From Actinospica sp035493475 (GTDB taxonomy: Bacteria > Actinomycetota > Actinomycetes > Streptomycetales > Catenulisporaceae), in assembly GCA_035493475.1 (NCBI GenBank), contig DATJIF010000095.1, forward strand, positions 18,633 to 82,632: a stretch of DNA of 64,000 nucleotides, written 5' to 3'. Both the position numbers and the translations under genes were made by a program. A model generated the notes under the pieces. The model had not been told where the DNA came from, made no database searches, and was given only the letters and a program-made list of their open reading frames with translations. This document shows, one piece after another, positions 1 through 8,162 of the stretch (position 1 is the stretch's first letter; the number at the start of each line of letters is the position of its first letter).

Positions 1-580
1 GCCCGCCGACGCCGCCGACGAGATCCACCTCCGGGTCCGGCTGCGCTTCGACGACGACGGCCCGCAACTGCGCTTCGTGGACCAGCGCACCTTCGGCGGC
101 CTGAGCCTGGAGTCGATGAGCGACGACGTGCCGCTGCCGATCGTGCACATCGCCCGCGACCCGCTGGACCCGCTGTTCGACGACGAGCTGTTCATCAAGG
201 CTCTGCGGGCGAAGCAGACCGGCGTCAAGCGCGCGATCCTCGACCAGAACCTGATCAGCGGCGTCGGCAACATCTACGCCGACGAGTCGCTGTGGCGGGC
301 CAAGCTGCACTACGAGGCGCCGACCTCCGCGCTCTCCCGGCCGAAGGCGCTGCTGCTGCTCGCCTCCGTCCGCGACGTGCTCACCGAGGCGCTCGGCCAG
401 GGCGGCACGTCCTTCGACTCGCTGTACGTGAACGTGAACGGCGAATCAGGGTACTTCGCGCGCTCGCTGAACGCCTACGGCCGTGCCGACGAGCCCTGCG
501 GCCGCTGCGGCAGCCCGATCCGGCGCGCCGCCTTCATGAACCGCTCCTCCTACTACTGCCCGCGCTGTCAGCGGAAGTAG
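1..580 (+). CDS. mutM: Formamidopyrimidine-DNA glycosylase (Fpg/Nei family), 3' part
   Basis: This is the C-terminal part of a base-excision repair glycosylase that removes oxidised purines. The reading frame is open from base 2, so the start lies outside the window; about 192 residues are visible. The central helix-two-turn-helix region reads ...LDQNLISGVGNIYADESLWR, a hallmark of Fpg/Nei enzymes. The protein ends with a zinc finger of the form C-x2-C-x16-C-x2-C (CGRCGSP ... YYCPRC), which contacts DNA in this family. The N-terminal catalytic proline cannot be seen, so Fpg versus a Nei-like paralogue is not settled by this fragment. folC follows 36 bp downstream on the same strand. Confidence 0.93.
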   Translation, partial: PADAADEIHLRVRLRFDDDGPQLRFVDQRTFGGLSLESMSDDVPLPIVHIARDPLDPLFDDELFIKALRAKQTGVKRAILDQNLISGVGNIYADESLWRAKLHYEAPTSALSRPKALLLLASVRDVLTEALGQGGTSFDSLYVNVNGESGYFARSLNAYGRADEPCGRCGSPIRRAAFMNRSSYYCPRCQRK

Positions 581-616
581 GACGTGGCCCGCTCGGCGGG
601 ATGGAACAATGTCCCC

Positions 617-1978
617 ATGAGCAGCGAGCACAGCCAGGAGATCGAGGCGCGGTACCGGGCCGCCGAGGCCGAACTGCTACAGCGGTGGCCGGAGACCCGG
701 ATGGAGCCGTCCAAGGACCGCATCGAGGCGATCCTCGACGTCCTCGGCCGCCCGCAGGACGCTTACCCGTCGATCCACATCACCGGCACCAACGGCAAGA
801 CGTCGACCGCGCGGATGATCGACGCGCTGCTGCGCGAGCTCAACCTGCGCACCGGCCGCACCACCAGCCCGCACCTGAGCGAGATCCGCGAGCGCATCTG
901 CGTGGACGGCGAGCCGATCAGCCGCGAACGCTTCGCCGAGGTCTACACCGACCTGCGCCCGTACGCCGAACTGGTCGACGCGCGCCAGCCGTTCAAGCTC
1001 TCCTTCTTCGAGATGACCACGGCCATGGCCTACGCCGCGTTCGCCGAGGCGCCGGTGGACGTCGCGGTCATCGAGGTCGGACTCGGCGGCACCTGGGACG
1101 CCACGAACGTGATCGAGGCCCCGGTGGCCGTCGTCACCCCGATCTCGCTGGACCACACCCACCTGCTCGGCGACAACGTGCGCGACATCGCCGAGGAGAA
1201 GTCCGGCATCATCAAGCACGGCGCCGTCGCGGTCCTCGCGCAGCAGCCGGTCGAGGCGGCCGAGGTGCTGATGCGCCGCGCGGCCGAGGTCGGCGCCACC
1301 GTCGCGCGCGAGGGCATCGAGTTCGGCGTGCTGGAGCGGCAGCTCGCTGTCGGCGGCCAGCAGCTCACGATCAAGGGCCTGTCCCAGGAGTACGCCGACC
1401 TCTTCCTGCCGCTGCACGGCGCGCACCAGGCGGGCAACGCGGCGTGCGCCGTCGCCGCCGTCGAGGCCTTTCTCGGCGCCGGACAGGGCGGCGGTTCGCT
1501 GGATCCCGAGGTCGTGCGCGCCGCCTTCGCCAAGGTCACCTCGCCCGGCAGGCTGGAGGTCGTCCGCCGCAACCCCGCCGTCATCCTCGACGCCGCGCAC
1601 AACCCCGGCGGCGCCGAGGCCACCGCGCAGGCGATCGGCGAGGAGTTCACCTTCGAATACCTCGTCGGCGTCTTCGCGGCGATGAAGGACAAGGACGTGC
1701 GCGGCGTGCTCGAGGCCTTCGAGCCGGTGCTCAACGAGATCGTCGTCACCCGCAACTCCACGCTCCGCTCGATGCCGGTGGACGAACTCGCCGCCCTGGC
1801 CGAGGACGTCTTCGGCGAGGACCGCGTCACCCGCGTGGAGCGCCTCGACGACGCGATCGACCGCGCCCTGGAACTCGCCGAGGCCGGCGTCCCCGACCCC
1901 AGCCTGGGCGGCGCCGGGGTTCTGGTCACCGGATCGGTCGTGACCGCCGGAGACGCGGGCCGCCTGCTGCGCGGCTGA
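617..1978 (+). CDS. folC: Folylpolyglutamate synthase / dihydrofolate synthase
   Basis: The product is a cytosolic Mur-ligase-fold enzyme that adds glutamate to folates using ATP, and in many bacteria also makes dihydrofolate. The P-loop TGTNGKTSTARM lies near residue 47. The segment LLGDNVRDIAEEKSGIIK and the later ILDAAHNPGG are typical FolC blocks. The frame is open from a GTG at 584, but the ATG at 617 gives a normal N-terminus (MSSEHSQEIEARY) of 453 aa, so I chose it. The order folC - DUF4233 - ndk matches the conserved Streptomyces arrangement. Confidence 0.95.
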   Translation: MSSEHSQEIEARYRAAEAELLQRWPETRMEPSKDRIEAILDVLGRPQDAYPSIHITGTNGKTSTARMIDALLRELNLRTGRTTSPHLSEIRERICVDGEPISRERFAEVYTDLRPYAELVDARQPFKLSFFEMTTAMAYAAFAEAPVDVAVIEVGLGGTWDATNVIEAPVAVVTPISLDHTHLLGDNVRDIAEEKSGIIKHGAVAVLAQQPVEAAEVLMRRAAEVGATVAREGIEFGVLERQLAVGGQQLTIKGLSQEYADLFLPLHGAHQAGNAACAVAAVEAFLGAGQGGGSLDPEVVRAAFAKVTSPGRLEVVRRNPAVILDAAHNPGGAEATAQAIGEEFTFEYLVGVFAAMKDKDVRGVLEAFEPVLNEIVVTRNSTLRSMPVDELAALAEDVFGEDRVTRVERLDDAIDRALELAEAGVPDPSLGGAGVLVTGSVVTAGDAGRLLRG

Positions 1979-2057
1979 GCCGATGAAGTAGCGTGGTGTC
2001 CCGCGGGTCCGTAGGTCCGTAGGCCAGCCCGTCAGCCGAGAGAAGGTGCGAGTCCCC

Positions 2058-2399
2058 ATGCGACGTATGGCAGCAGCCGTCCTCGTCTTCGAGGCCTTCA
2101 TCGCGCTGTTCTTCGGCCTCGTCGCGGCCAAGCTGGCCCCCGGCGGCGGCTGGCAGCTCGCGGTCGGCCTCGGCGTGGCCAGCGTGCTGCTCAGCGGTCT
2201 GCTGCGGTACCGCTGGGCCTACTCGCTGGGCTGGGCCCTGCAGGTCGCCTTCATCGGCGCCGGCTTCTGGGTGACCATGATGTTCCCCGTCGGCGTCGTC
2301 TTCGCCGCCCTGTGGTGGGCCGGCCTGCACTACGGCGCCAAGGGCGAGGCGATCAAGGCCGAGCGCATCAAGGCCTGGGAGGCCGCGCACGGCGAGTAA
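2058..2399 (+). CDS. DUF4233 family small membrane protein
   Basis: This is a 113-aa protein of unknown function. It has about four hydrophobic segments (for example VLVFEAFIALFFGLVAA, LAVGLGVASVLLSGLL, and a long AFIGAGFWVTMMFPVGVVFAALWWAGL) and a short charged C-terminus, so it should be an integral membrane protein. Actinobacteria commonly carry a DUF4233 gene between folC and ndk, as here. The ATG at 2058 follows an AGAAGG element with 11-nt spacing; the GTG at 2046 is an alternative start. No function can be read from the sequence. Confidence 0.85.
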   Translation: MRRMAAAVLVFEAFIALFFGLVAAKLAPGGGWQLAVGLGVASVLLSGLLRYRWAYSLGWALQVAFIGAGFWVTMMFPVGVVFAALWWAGLHYGAKGEAIKAERIKAWEAAHGE

Positions 2400-2420
2400 G
2401 GGCCGATTCGTCGGTATTCC

Positions 2421-2441
2421 CCCGGGGAGTCGGACCCCGGG
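2421..2441 (+). terminator. GC-rich hairpin after the DUF4233 gene
   Basis: CCCGGGG and CCCCGGG form a perfect 7-bp stem around a 7-nt loop, 22 bp after the stop codon. There is no clear T-tract, so this would be an atypical terminator of the folC transcript, as is common in high-GC actinobacteria. Confidence 0.5.
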
Positions 2442-2443
2442 TG

Positions 2444-2471
2444 TGACCTGGCGTGACCTAGGTCATAACAT
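2444..2471 (+). promoter_or_regulatory. TGACCT repeats and -10-like box upstream of ndk
   Basis: TGACCT occurs at 2444-2449 and again at 2454-2459, where it forms a perfect 12-bp palindrome with AGGTCA (2454-2465). TAACAT (2466-2471) follows at once and resembles a -10 box. This looks like an ndk promoter with an overlapping operator. The regulator is unknown. Confidence 0.35.
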
Positions 2472-2561
2472 CTGTTGAACGCACCTCGTCCGCGACGACG
2501 GGGATCTTGGACCGTGGGCGCCTCGACGGTGGACGCCCACCACGCACGAAGGGACATACAG

Positions 2562-2993
2562 GTGGCGACCCTCGTGGAGCGCTCGCTCGTCTTGGTCAAG
2601 CCGGACGGCGTCAAGCGTGCCCTCACCGGCACCATCATCGAGCGGATCGAGCGGAAGGGCATCCGGGTCGTGGCCATGGACCTGCGCTCCCTCCCGCGCG
2701 AACTGGTCGAGGAGCACTACGCCGAGCACCAGGGCAAGCCGTTCTTCGAGCCCCTCGTCTCCTTCATGCTGAGCGGCCCGGTCGTGGCCATGGTCATCGA
2801 GGGCCACCGCTGCATCGAGGCCTTCCGCACCCTCTCCGGCGCCACCGACCCGGTCAAGGCCGCCCCCGGCACCATCCGCGGCGACCTCGCCACCGACGTC
2901 GGCACCACCGTCGTCCAGAACCTCGTCCACGGCTCCGACTCCCCGGCCTCCGCCGAGCGCGAGATCAAGCTCTTCTTCCCCGACCTGGCCTAA
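2562..2993 (+). CDS. ndk: Nucleoside diphosphate kinase
   Basis: The enzyme equalises NTP and dNTP pools by a phospho-histidine ping-pong mechanism in the cytosol. At 143 aa it has the standard bacterial length. It starts VATLVERSLVLVKPDGVKR and carries the active-site block NLVHGSDSPASA with the catalytic histidine. The GTG at 2562 is the right start; the same frame is open upstream to 2475 but those residues do not fit the family. Its last nine codons (LFFPDLA plus flanking bases) form the attL copy of the 28-bp repeat. The gene therefore stays intact after integration and acts as the target site of the mobile element. Confidence 0.96.
   Translation: MATLVERSLVLVKPDGVKRALTGTIIERIERKGIRVVAMDLRSLPRELVEEHYAEHQGKPFFEPLVSFMLSGPVVAMVIEGHRCIEAFRTLSGATDPVKAAPGTIRGDLATDVGTTVVQNLVHGSDSPASAEREIKLFFPDLA
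2966..2993. repeat. attL: 28-bp direct repeat at the ndk 3' end
   Basis: The 28 bases ending in the ndk stop codon recur without mismatch at 43667-43694. Identity stops at base 2965 on the left (t versus a) and at 2994 on the right (c versus t). An integrase gene lies 69 bp inside. This is the expected structure of an attL core generated by site-specific recombination. Confidence 0.9.
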
Positions 2994-3043
2994 CCTGGTC
3001 ATTTCCGCAGGTCAGCGGCCTTGATCATTCTGGGCTGATGGCC

Positions 3044-3083
3044 CTGTTCCGTCCCTGTTCCGTCAGGCGATCGGCTGTTCCGT
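3044..3083 (+). repeat. Three CTGTTCCGT repeats, candidate integrase arm sites (left)
   Basis: CTGTTCCGT occurs at 3044-3052, 3055-3063 and 3075-3083, overlapping the 3' end of the integrase gene. GTTCCGT recurs twice near the right end (43539-43545 and 43550-43556). Short direct repeats inside both element ends fit arm-type binding sites of a lambda-class integrase. Confidence 0.5.
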
Positions 3084-4319
3084 GAGGAAGGCGCCTCCCA
3101 TGCGCCGGTCGATCGCCTTGATGGCTCGGTCGTGTGAGCCGGGGAGCATGTGCGCGTAGACCCGGAGTGTGAAGCCCGGGTCGGCGTGCCCAAGGTAGGC
3201 GGCGAGTTCCTTGATGGAGACGCCGTCCGCCAGCAGCACGCTCGCGTAGTAGTGCCGCAGCGCGTGCATCCCATGCTCCCGATCGGTCGCGTACTGCTTC
3301 CGCCCTCTGACCTTCTCGGCCGGAGGCTCCGGGATCACGGCCGCCTTCACGAGCGCCGGCTTCCACACGAAGTCGTTGAACGTGTTGGCCCGCAGCGCCT
3401 TGTCGTCGCTCCACCGGAACAGCAGGTTGTGCGTCCGCAGCTTCCCGTCGAGCTTCTCCCAGGGCAGCGTGTACGGCCCCGGCCGATACGCCTTGGCATG
3501 AGCCCTGAGGATGCTGGCTGCCCAATCGGATAGCGGCACCACCCGCTCCCGATCGTTCTTAGGCAGAGCGAAGACCTGCCCACCGCGGAGCTTCTTCACC
3601 TGACGTCGAACCCTGAGCACCTGCTCCTCAAAGTCGATGTCTTCGAGCGCGAGCCCGAACAGCTCGCTCTGACGCAGCCCACAGGCCGCCCCGATCGCAG
3701 GTATGGCTCGGTACATCCCCGGATGCGCCTCGATCAGCAGCTGCACCTGCTCGTCCGCCCAAGCCTCGACCTCCTTCCCAGTCGACTTCGGTACCTGGAC
3801 GACCCGCGACTTCGTCGGATTCTTCTTGATCGACTCATCCGCGACCGCCAGCTCCATCACGCCCTGAAGCACGTGAAACGCCGTCATGATGCTCGACGGT
3901 GAGAACGCCTGCGCCATCTGCCCAATCCACGCCTGCACGAGCGACGGCGTGATCACCTTCAGCGGCTTGTGCCCGAACTCAGGAAGCACGTGCAGCCGGT
4001 ATGACGCCTCGTACTTGATCATCGTGGACGGATCCACGACCCGAGAGTCCAGCCACCGCTGCCCGATCTCCGCGAACACCGTGAGCCCGGCCTTCGGGTC
4101 GATGTAGTCGCCCCGCACCGTGTCCACAGACATCCCATCGGCATGGTTGTCCGCGTCGATCTTCTTCTGGAACGCCTTCGACTTCTCCCGACCCTCCGGA
4201 TCGACCCACACAGCCAGCCAGCGCTTACCGCGCCCGTGCCGCTCGGTCTTCTCCTTCCACGTCTCGCCAGTCTCGTCGTCCCTGTTGGTCGTGAACCACA
4301 GATCCTTGACGAAAGCCAT
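3063..4319 (-). CDS. int: Tyrosine recombinase / site-specific integrase
   Basis: This 418-aa protein catalyses integration and, with an excisionase, excision between the att sites. An N-terminal SAM-like DNA-binding domain (about residues 75-165) precedes the catalytic domain. The catalytic set is visible: Arg216 in CGLRQSE, His352 and Arg355 in HALRHYY, His378 in LGHAD and the nucleophile Tyr388 in RVYAH. The ATG at 4319 has a good AGGAG site; a TTG at 4322 is possible. The gene reads outward, ending 69 bp from attL. It starts 14 bp after the XRE gene, so the two are probably cotranscribed. Confidence 0.95.
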   Translation of the reverse strand: MAFVKDLWFTTNRDDETGETWKEKTERHGRGKRWLAVWVDPEGREKSKAFQKKIDADNHADGMSVDTVRGDYIDPKAGLTVFAEIGQRWLDSRVVDPSTMIKYEASYRLHVLPEFGHKPLKVITPSLVQAWIGQMAQAFSPSSIMTAFHVLQGVMELAVADESIKKNPTKSRVVQVPKSTGKEVEAWADEQVQLLIEAHPGMYRAIPAIGAACGLRQSELFGLALEDIDFEEQVLRVRRQVKKLRGGQVFALPKNDRERVVPLSDWAASILRAHAKAYRPGPYTLPWEKLDGKLRTHNLLFRWSDDKALRANTFNDFVWKPALVKAAVIPEPPAEKVRGRKQYATDREHGMHALRHYYASVLLADGVSIKELAAYLGHADPGFTLRVYAHMLPGSHDRAIKAIDRRMGGAFLTEQPIA

Positions 4320-4333
4320 CAATCCTCTCCTTT

Positions 4334-4996
4334 CTACTCATTCTTCTGAACTTCACGCAGCAGGGCCTGCAGCTCCTCTCCAGTCGCGCCACTGCTGATC
4401 GCCTGATCCAGCCTCTCGGCGAGAGACGACACTCTCTGCGCCGCCTGGTCGGCAAGCTCCTTGGTCTGAGCGTTGAGCTGACCGACGATCTCGCGAGCCT
4501 GGTTCTGCAGGACGTTGCGGGTGTACTCGGCTAGCGTCTGCTGCCCGTCCGGCGCCTGAACGTGCTCCAGCGTCGCCGCGAAGAAGCCACGTGGGTCGAC
4601 GCCAGGCAGCGTCTGATCCCCGCGGATCCATCGCAGCATCAGATTGGGCCCGTCCACCCGCGCACCCGGAGCCACTTCGACCGGCGTCTCACTGTCCTCA
4701 TCCGGCACGAGCAGGTGCACCGGAGGCACTCCGAGCACGTACGCGATGAGAAACAACTCGTCGACGCTCACTTCCCGCCGCCGCTTCCCATCCGCCTTCC
4801 GTCGCCCCGACTCGATGTTCGAGATGACGAACATGCTCAGCTCGGGAGCACCCGCTGCGGCAAGCTGGTCAGCAAGCTTCTGCGCCGACCATCCGCGCCG
4901 CTTCCTTGTGGCGCGGATGCGGTCGCCCACGACGTCGCTCATGGTCGCCGCAGGCGAGGCGTTCGGCGAGGACTTCCCGCCGGTCTCTGTAGTCAT
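4334..4996 (-). CDS. XRE-family regulator with a C-terminal coiled coil
   Basis: This 220-aa protein has a Cro/C1-type helix-turn-helix at about residues 24-85 (RIRATRKRRGWSAQKLADQL ... ISNIESGRRK). A middle region has no family I recognise, and a long C-terminal helix (about 150-215, rich in Q, E, A and R) probably mediates oligomerisation. It is divergent from the excisionase gene. The 106-bp gap holds two inverted copies of CGACTAGTT, one of them close upstream of its own start, so autoregulation and control of excision are likely. No Shine-Dalgarno is visible before the ATG at 4996; translation could instead begin at the internal ATG at 4942. Confidence 0.85.
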   Translation of the reverse strand: MTTETGGKSSPNASPAATMSDVVGDRIRATRKRRGWSAQKLADQLAAAGAPELSMFVISNIESGRRKADGKRRREVSVDELFLIAYVLGVPPVHLLVPDEDSETPVEVAPGARVDGPNLMLRWIRGDQTLPGVDPRGFFAATLEHVQAPDGQQTLAEYTRNVLQNQAREIVGQLNAQTKELADQAAQRVSSLAERLDQAISSGATGEELQALLREVQKNE

Positions 4997-4998
4997 AG

Positions 4999-5082
4999 CG
5001 ACTAGTTTCAGCGTTTAGCTTACATATTTCAAGTCCTTGGGTCACGATGAAGATCGCGCCGTACTTGCGGGGCAACTAGTCG
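4999..5082. promoter_or_regulatory. Divergent int/xis control region with inverted CGACTAGTT operators
   Basis: CGACTAGTT lies at 4999-5007 on the plus strand and at 5082-5074 on the minus strand. Each has an ACTAGT palindrome as its core. The two sites sit next to the start of the regulator and upstream of the excisionase, and are probable operators of the XRE protein. Confidence 0.5.
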
Positions 5083-5102
5083 AAACAACGAAAGAGGTCG
5101 TC

Positions 5103-5297
5103 ATGACTACGTCAGAGCCGCTGTGGAGCCACCAGCAGACCGCCGATTTCCTCGGCATCCCGGCCGCCACGCTCTACCAGTTCAACCACAAGCGCACCGG
5201 CCCGCGGTCGTACAAGGTGGGCAAGCACCGCAAGTACACGCGCGAGGACGTGCTCGCCTGGCTCAAGACCCGTTCGTCCGACCCGGATGGCGAGTAA
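5103..5297 (+). CDS. xis: Excisionase / MerR-type helix-turn-helix protein
   Basis: This 64-aa protein has the HTH_17/excisionase fold: SHQQTADFLGIPAATLYQFN, then GPRSYKVGKHRKYTREDVLAWL. Such proteins bend DNA at att sites and steer the integrase towards excision. The ATG at 5103 has AGAGG 5 bp upstream. It is divergent from the XRE-int genes and heads the plus-strand run 5103-8162. Its stop overlaps the next reading frame. Confidence 0.88.
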   Translation: MTTSEPLWSHQQTADFLGIPAATLYQFNHKRTGPRSYKVGKHRKYTREDVLAWLKTRSSDPDGE

Positions 5298-5640
5298 CCG
5301 CCCACCAGGAGAAGCTGATCAAGATCAGCTTGCGGTGGTGACGAAATTGACGGAGGCAGACGTGGCCGAGGCGGTGGAAACGCTCGACCACATCACTATG
5401 GGCCGTGCCCTCATCGAGGGCACGGCCGTCTGCCTCTCCCGCTTGATCACCCGCTTCGTCCGCTACCAGGACGCGTGGTGGGGCAATGCCCCGTTCGCAT
5501 GGGTGAAGCTGACCGACCGGGAATTACTCACCGACCTGGACACCATGGCCGTGAAGCTCGCCGCCGCCGACGCAGGCGTACGTAATTCAGCAGAACGGCA
5601 CGCGCCGCTGAGCCACGGAGCAGGGGAGGAGGGTCGGTGA
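5287..5640 (+). CDS. Hypothetical protein downstream of xis
   Basis: I do not recognise this 117-aa protein. Its ATG lies inside the end of xis, and its stop overlaps the GTG of the next gene (GTGA), so it belongs to the same coupled transcript. Residues 20-95 look like a small helical domain with aromatic clusters (RYQDAWWGNAPFAWVKLTDREL). The first 17 residues are weak; a GTG near 5338 could be the true start. Confidence 0.6.
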   Translation: MASNRPPGEADQDQLAVVTKLTEADVAEAVETLDHITMGRALIEGTAVCLSRLITRFVRYQDAWWGNAPFAWVKLTDRELLTDLDTMAVKLAAADAGVRNSAERHAPLSHGAGEEGR

Positions 5641-6623
5641 CGACCATTGCAAGCTACGAGACCTTGGCCGCGCGCGCCGAGCGTGCAGTCCTCGGCGCAC
5701 TGCTGCTGCGCCCCGACATCTACAGCGACATCGCCTACCTCGAACCGACGCAGTTCGCCGAACCGGCCAACGCCGCCCTGTTCGACGCGATCCGCGCCGA
5801 GTTAGCCCGAGAGTCCGACCAGTCCAGCAGCGCGCTGACGGCTCACCTTCAGGCCGCTCACGCGGCCGCAGGCGCCAGTTCCGACCTCGACCAGTTCATC
5901 GACGCCTGCCCGGATCCCGTCGGCGCGGCGGCGTACGCCCGCATGCTCGTCGAGGCAGACCTCTTCCGCACGATGGACGCCCACGCCGTACGGCTCGCCA
6001 GCGGCGCAGCTCCCGAGAGCCCGGAGTACCTGCAAGCCCTCGCGATCTTCCACGATGGGCCAACCCTCTCCCAGGAGGCCGAGCAGGCGCCAACTCCCGG
6101 GAGTTGGAAGGGGCACCGGTCCAATCGCGAAGAGCACATCCTCGCCGACCTCGTCCAGCACCCCGACCAGATCGAACCGGTCAGTGAAGTATTCAACGCA
6201 GCCATGTTCACGGCCGCAGCCCGCGACGCCCTGTTCGAAGCCCTTGTCAGCCTCAGCAAGCGCGGCGAACCCGTGGACACCCTCACAGTCGCGTGGGAAC
6301 TTGACCGCATCCAGGCTGCGGGCCCCCACAGCGCCGGTGTCGACCCGACCGCCTACGTGGAGCGCCTTGCCGGCGTCCCCGTCGAACCCGGCACCGCTCT
6401 CGAAACCGCCCAGTTGATCGCCTTGCAGGATCAACTTGTCGCCGACCGCCAGGCGCGAGCCCGCCAATCAACCGGCCCGACGCACGCCGGCTACGTCGCC
6501 GAACGCGCCGTCGGCAGGGAGATCAGCCGCCGTCAGCAGCACGAGCAGCATTACCAGCCCCCGACTTACCACCCGCCGTCCCCTGACATCGAGCGCGGCC
6601 ACGGCCCGCGCATGGGCCACTGA
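5637..6623 (+). CDS. Protein with two DnaB N-terminal-like domains and no helicase motor
   Basis: This 328-aa protein begins with a clear DnaB-N signature (RAERAVLGALLLRPDIYSDI ... FAEPANAALFDAI, residues 11-55). A second, weaker copy starts near residue 160 (EEHILADLVQHPDQIEPV ... LFEALVSLSKRGEPVDTLTV). In replicative helicases this helical domain binds primase and forms the collar. The RecA-like ATPase is absent: there is no Walker A motif. A role in loading or titrating the host helicase or primase is an inference. The GTG overlaps the preceding stop (GTGA), and the C-terminus is low-complexity and His/Gln/Pro-rich. Confidence 0.75.
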   Translation: MTTIASYETLAARAERAVLGALLLRPDIYSDIAYLEPTQFAEPANAALFDAIRAELARESDQSSSALTAHLQAAHAAAGASSDLDQFIDACPDPVGAAAYARMLVEADLFRTMDAHAVRLASGAAPESPEYLQALAIFHDGPTLSQEAEQAPTPGSWKGHRSNREEHILADLVQHPDQIEPVSEVFNAAMFTAAARDALFEALVSLSKRGEPVDTLTVAWELDRIQAAGPHSAGVDPTAYVERLAGVPVEPGTALETAQLIALQDQLVADRQARARQSTGPTHAGYVAERAVGREISRRQQHEQHYQPPTYHPPSPDIERGHGPRMGH

Positions 6624-6698
6624 TCCACCGGTTCAATCAAGGAGCCGCCCGGGAAGGATCTCAGCAAAACAGATTGCTGCGATCCTTCGGAGGCTGTG

Positions 6699-8162
6699 GT
6701 GGCGAAGCGCGACGACCGGATGACCCCCGCTCAAGTGATCCGGGAGTTGGCGAAGCAGCAGCAAGCCGAGAAGAGACGCGAGGCCGCCGAGGCGAAGAAG
6801 GCCGCCGATGCAGAGGCCAAGTGCCAAAGAGATGAGGCGCGGCGTCTGGAGGCAGAACAACGTCGCGCTCAGCGGGCGGAGGAGAGCCGAGAGGCAAAGG
6901 AGCGAGCGGAGAACGCGAAGGCCGTTGCCGCTGCGCTCCGCGGGATGGACAGCCGCGAGGCCCAGCGCGAACGCGAGGCCAAACGGCAGGCTGAGGCCGA
7001 CGAACGTCAACGGAAGGCCGACGAGGTGCAAGCGCAGCGCGACGAGGCGGATCGGCTCACGGCCGAGGTCGAGGGCGTCGTCGTTCTAATCGACCGCATT
7101 TTGGCTGACCGTGACCGCGACCTATCGCATCTGAGGATGTCCACCGACGTTGACCCGATGGCCGACGACGGACAGCTGTTTGCTGACGCGGTCACCGAAG
7201 CGCTGACTGGCCTCAACTACCTGCAAGGCCGCGATGTGGTGACCGGGACGTACGAACCCGAAGCCCGTAGGCTCGTTCTCCAGGTTGATCTCCCGCCAAG
7301 GAATCGGATTCCGTTGGCGCGCGAGTACAAGTACGTGGCGTCCAAGCGCTCGATCGACCCGGTCGCGCGCAAGGACGCCGACGTGCAAGCGCTCTACCGT
7401 AGGCTCGTTGCCGGCATCGCCCTGAGCGCTCTCGACTACGCGATGCAGGTCACAACGCCCGAACTCGTTGCCGAGGTTGTGCTGAACGGGCATGCCCGAG
7501 AGGTCGATCCGGCCACCGGCCAGAAGATCAATCCGTGTCTCGTCACTGTTCAGGCCGAGCGTGCGCAGTTCGAGGCGCTCGTGCTCGACGCCCCGGAGCT
7601 CGACCGGATCCAGTGCCTGCATCACTTAAAGGCGCTGATCACCGAGAACCCATACGACCTGGTGCCGGTGACGCCGATCATCGACCTTGAGTTCCTCAAG
7701 AAGTACAAGCTCGCCGGCGAGGTTGGCGCACTCGCCGCGCTCGACCACCGCACGGACCTGATGACGATCTCGCCATACGAGTTCGAGCAGCTCATTCAGC
7801 AACTCGCCGAGGCCATGGGCATGAAGTCCTGGAACACCCAGTCCTCACAGGACGATGGGATCGACGCCATCGCCTATCGCGAAGAACCCTTCAACACAGG
7901 CGTCTGCGTCATCCAGGCAAAGCGGTACAGCAAGACCGTACCCGTCGAAGCCGTGCGGGCGCTCTACGGAAGCATGGCCCAGAAGAAGGCCGCTACCGGG
8001 ATCGTCGTGACCACATCCACATTCGGCAAGGCCAGCTACGACTTCGCCAGGGACACCGGCCGCATCACACTATATGACCGCACTCACTTAAAGGCGCTCC
8101 TACTCGAACACATGGGCCTCGATGTCCTCATCGGTCCTGGCGACTCAAGGAGCGGGCGCTGA
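6699..8162 (+). CDS. Mrr-like restriction endonuclease with an N-terminal coiled coil
   Basis: This 487-aa protein starts with about 120 residues of charged coiled coil (AKQQQAEKRREAAEAKKAAD ...). A middle domain I cannot name follows, and then a C-terminal Mrr_cat-like nuclease (about 355-487). The core motif is visible: DDGIDAI near residue 388 and CVIQAKRY near 407, the D...QxK pattern of Mrr-type PD-(D/E)xK enzymes. Mrr proteins cut foreign or modified DNA, so it is probably part of the element's defence cargo. GGAGG at 6689-6693 favours the GTG at 6699 over the one at 6696. It follows the DnaB-N gene by 75 bp. Confidence 0.8.
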   Translation: MAKRDDRMTPAQVIRELAKQQQAEKRREAAEAKKAADAEAKCQRDEARRLEAEQRRAQRAEESREAKERAENAKAVAAALRGMDSREAQREREAKRQAEADERQRKADEVQAQRDEADRLTAEVEGVVVLIDRILADRDRDLSHLRMSTDVDPMADDGQLFADAVTEALTGLNYLQGRDVVTGTYEPEARRLVLQVDLPPRNRIPLAREYKYVASKRSIDPVARKDADVQALYRRLVAGIALSALDYAMQVTTPELVAEVVLNGHAREVDPATGQKINPCLVTVQAERAQFEALVLDAPELDRIQCLHHLKALITENPYDLVPVTPIIDLEFLKKYKLAGEVGALAALDHRTDLMTISPYEFEQLIQQLAEAMGMKSWNTQSSQDDGIDAIAYREEPFNTGVCVIQAKRYSKTVPVEAVRALYGSMAQKKAATGIVVTTSTFGKASYDFARDTGRITLYDRTHLKALLLEHMGLDVLIGPGDSRSGR

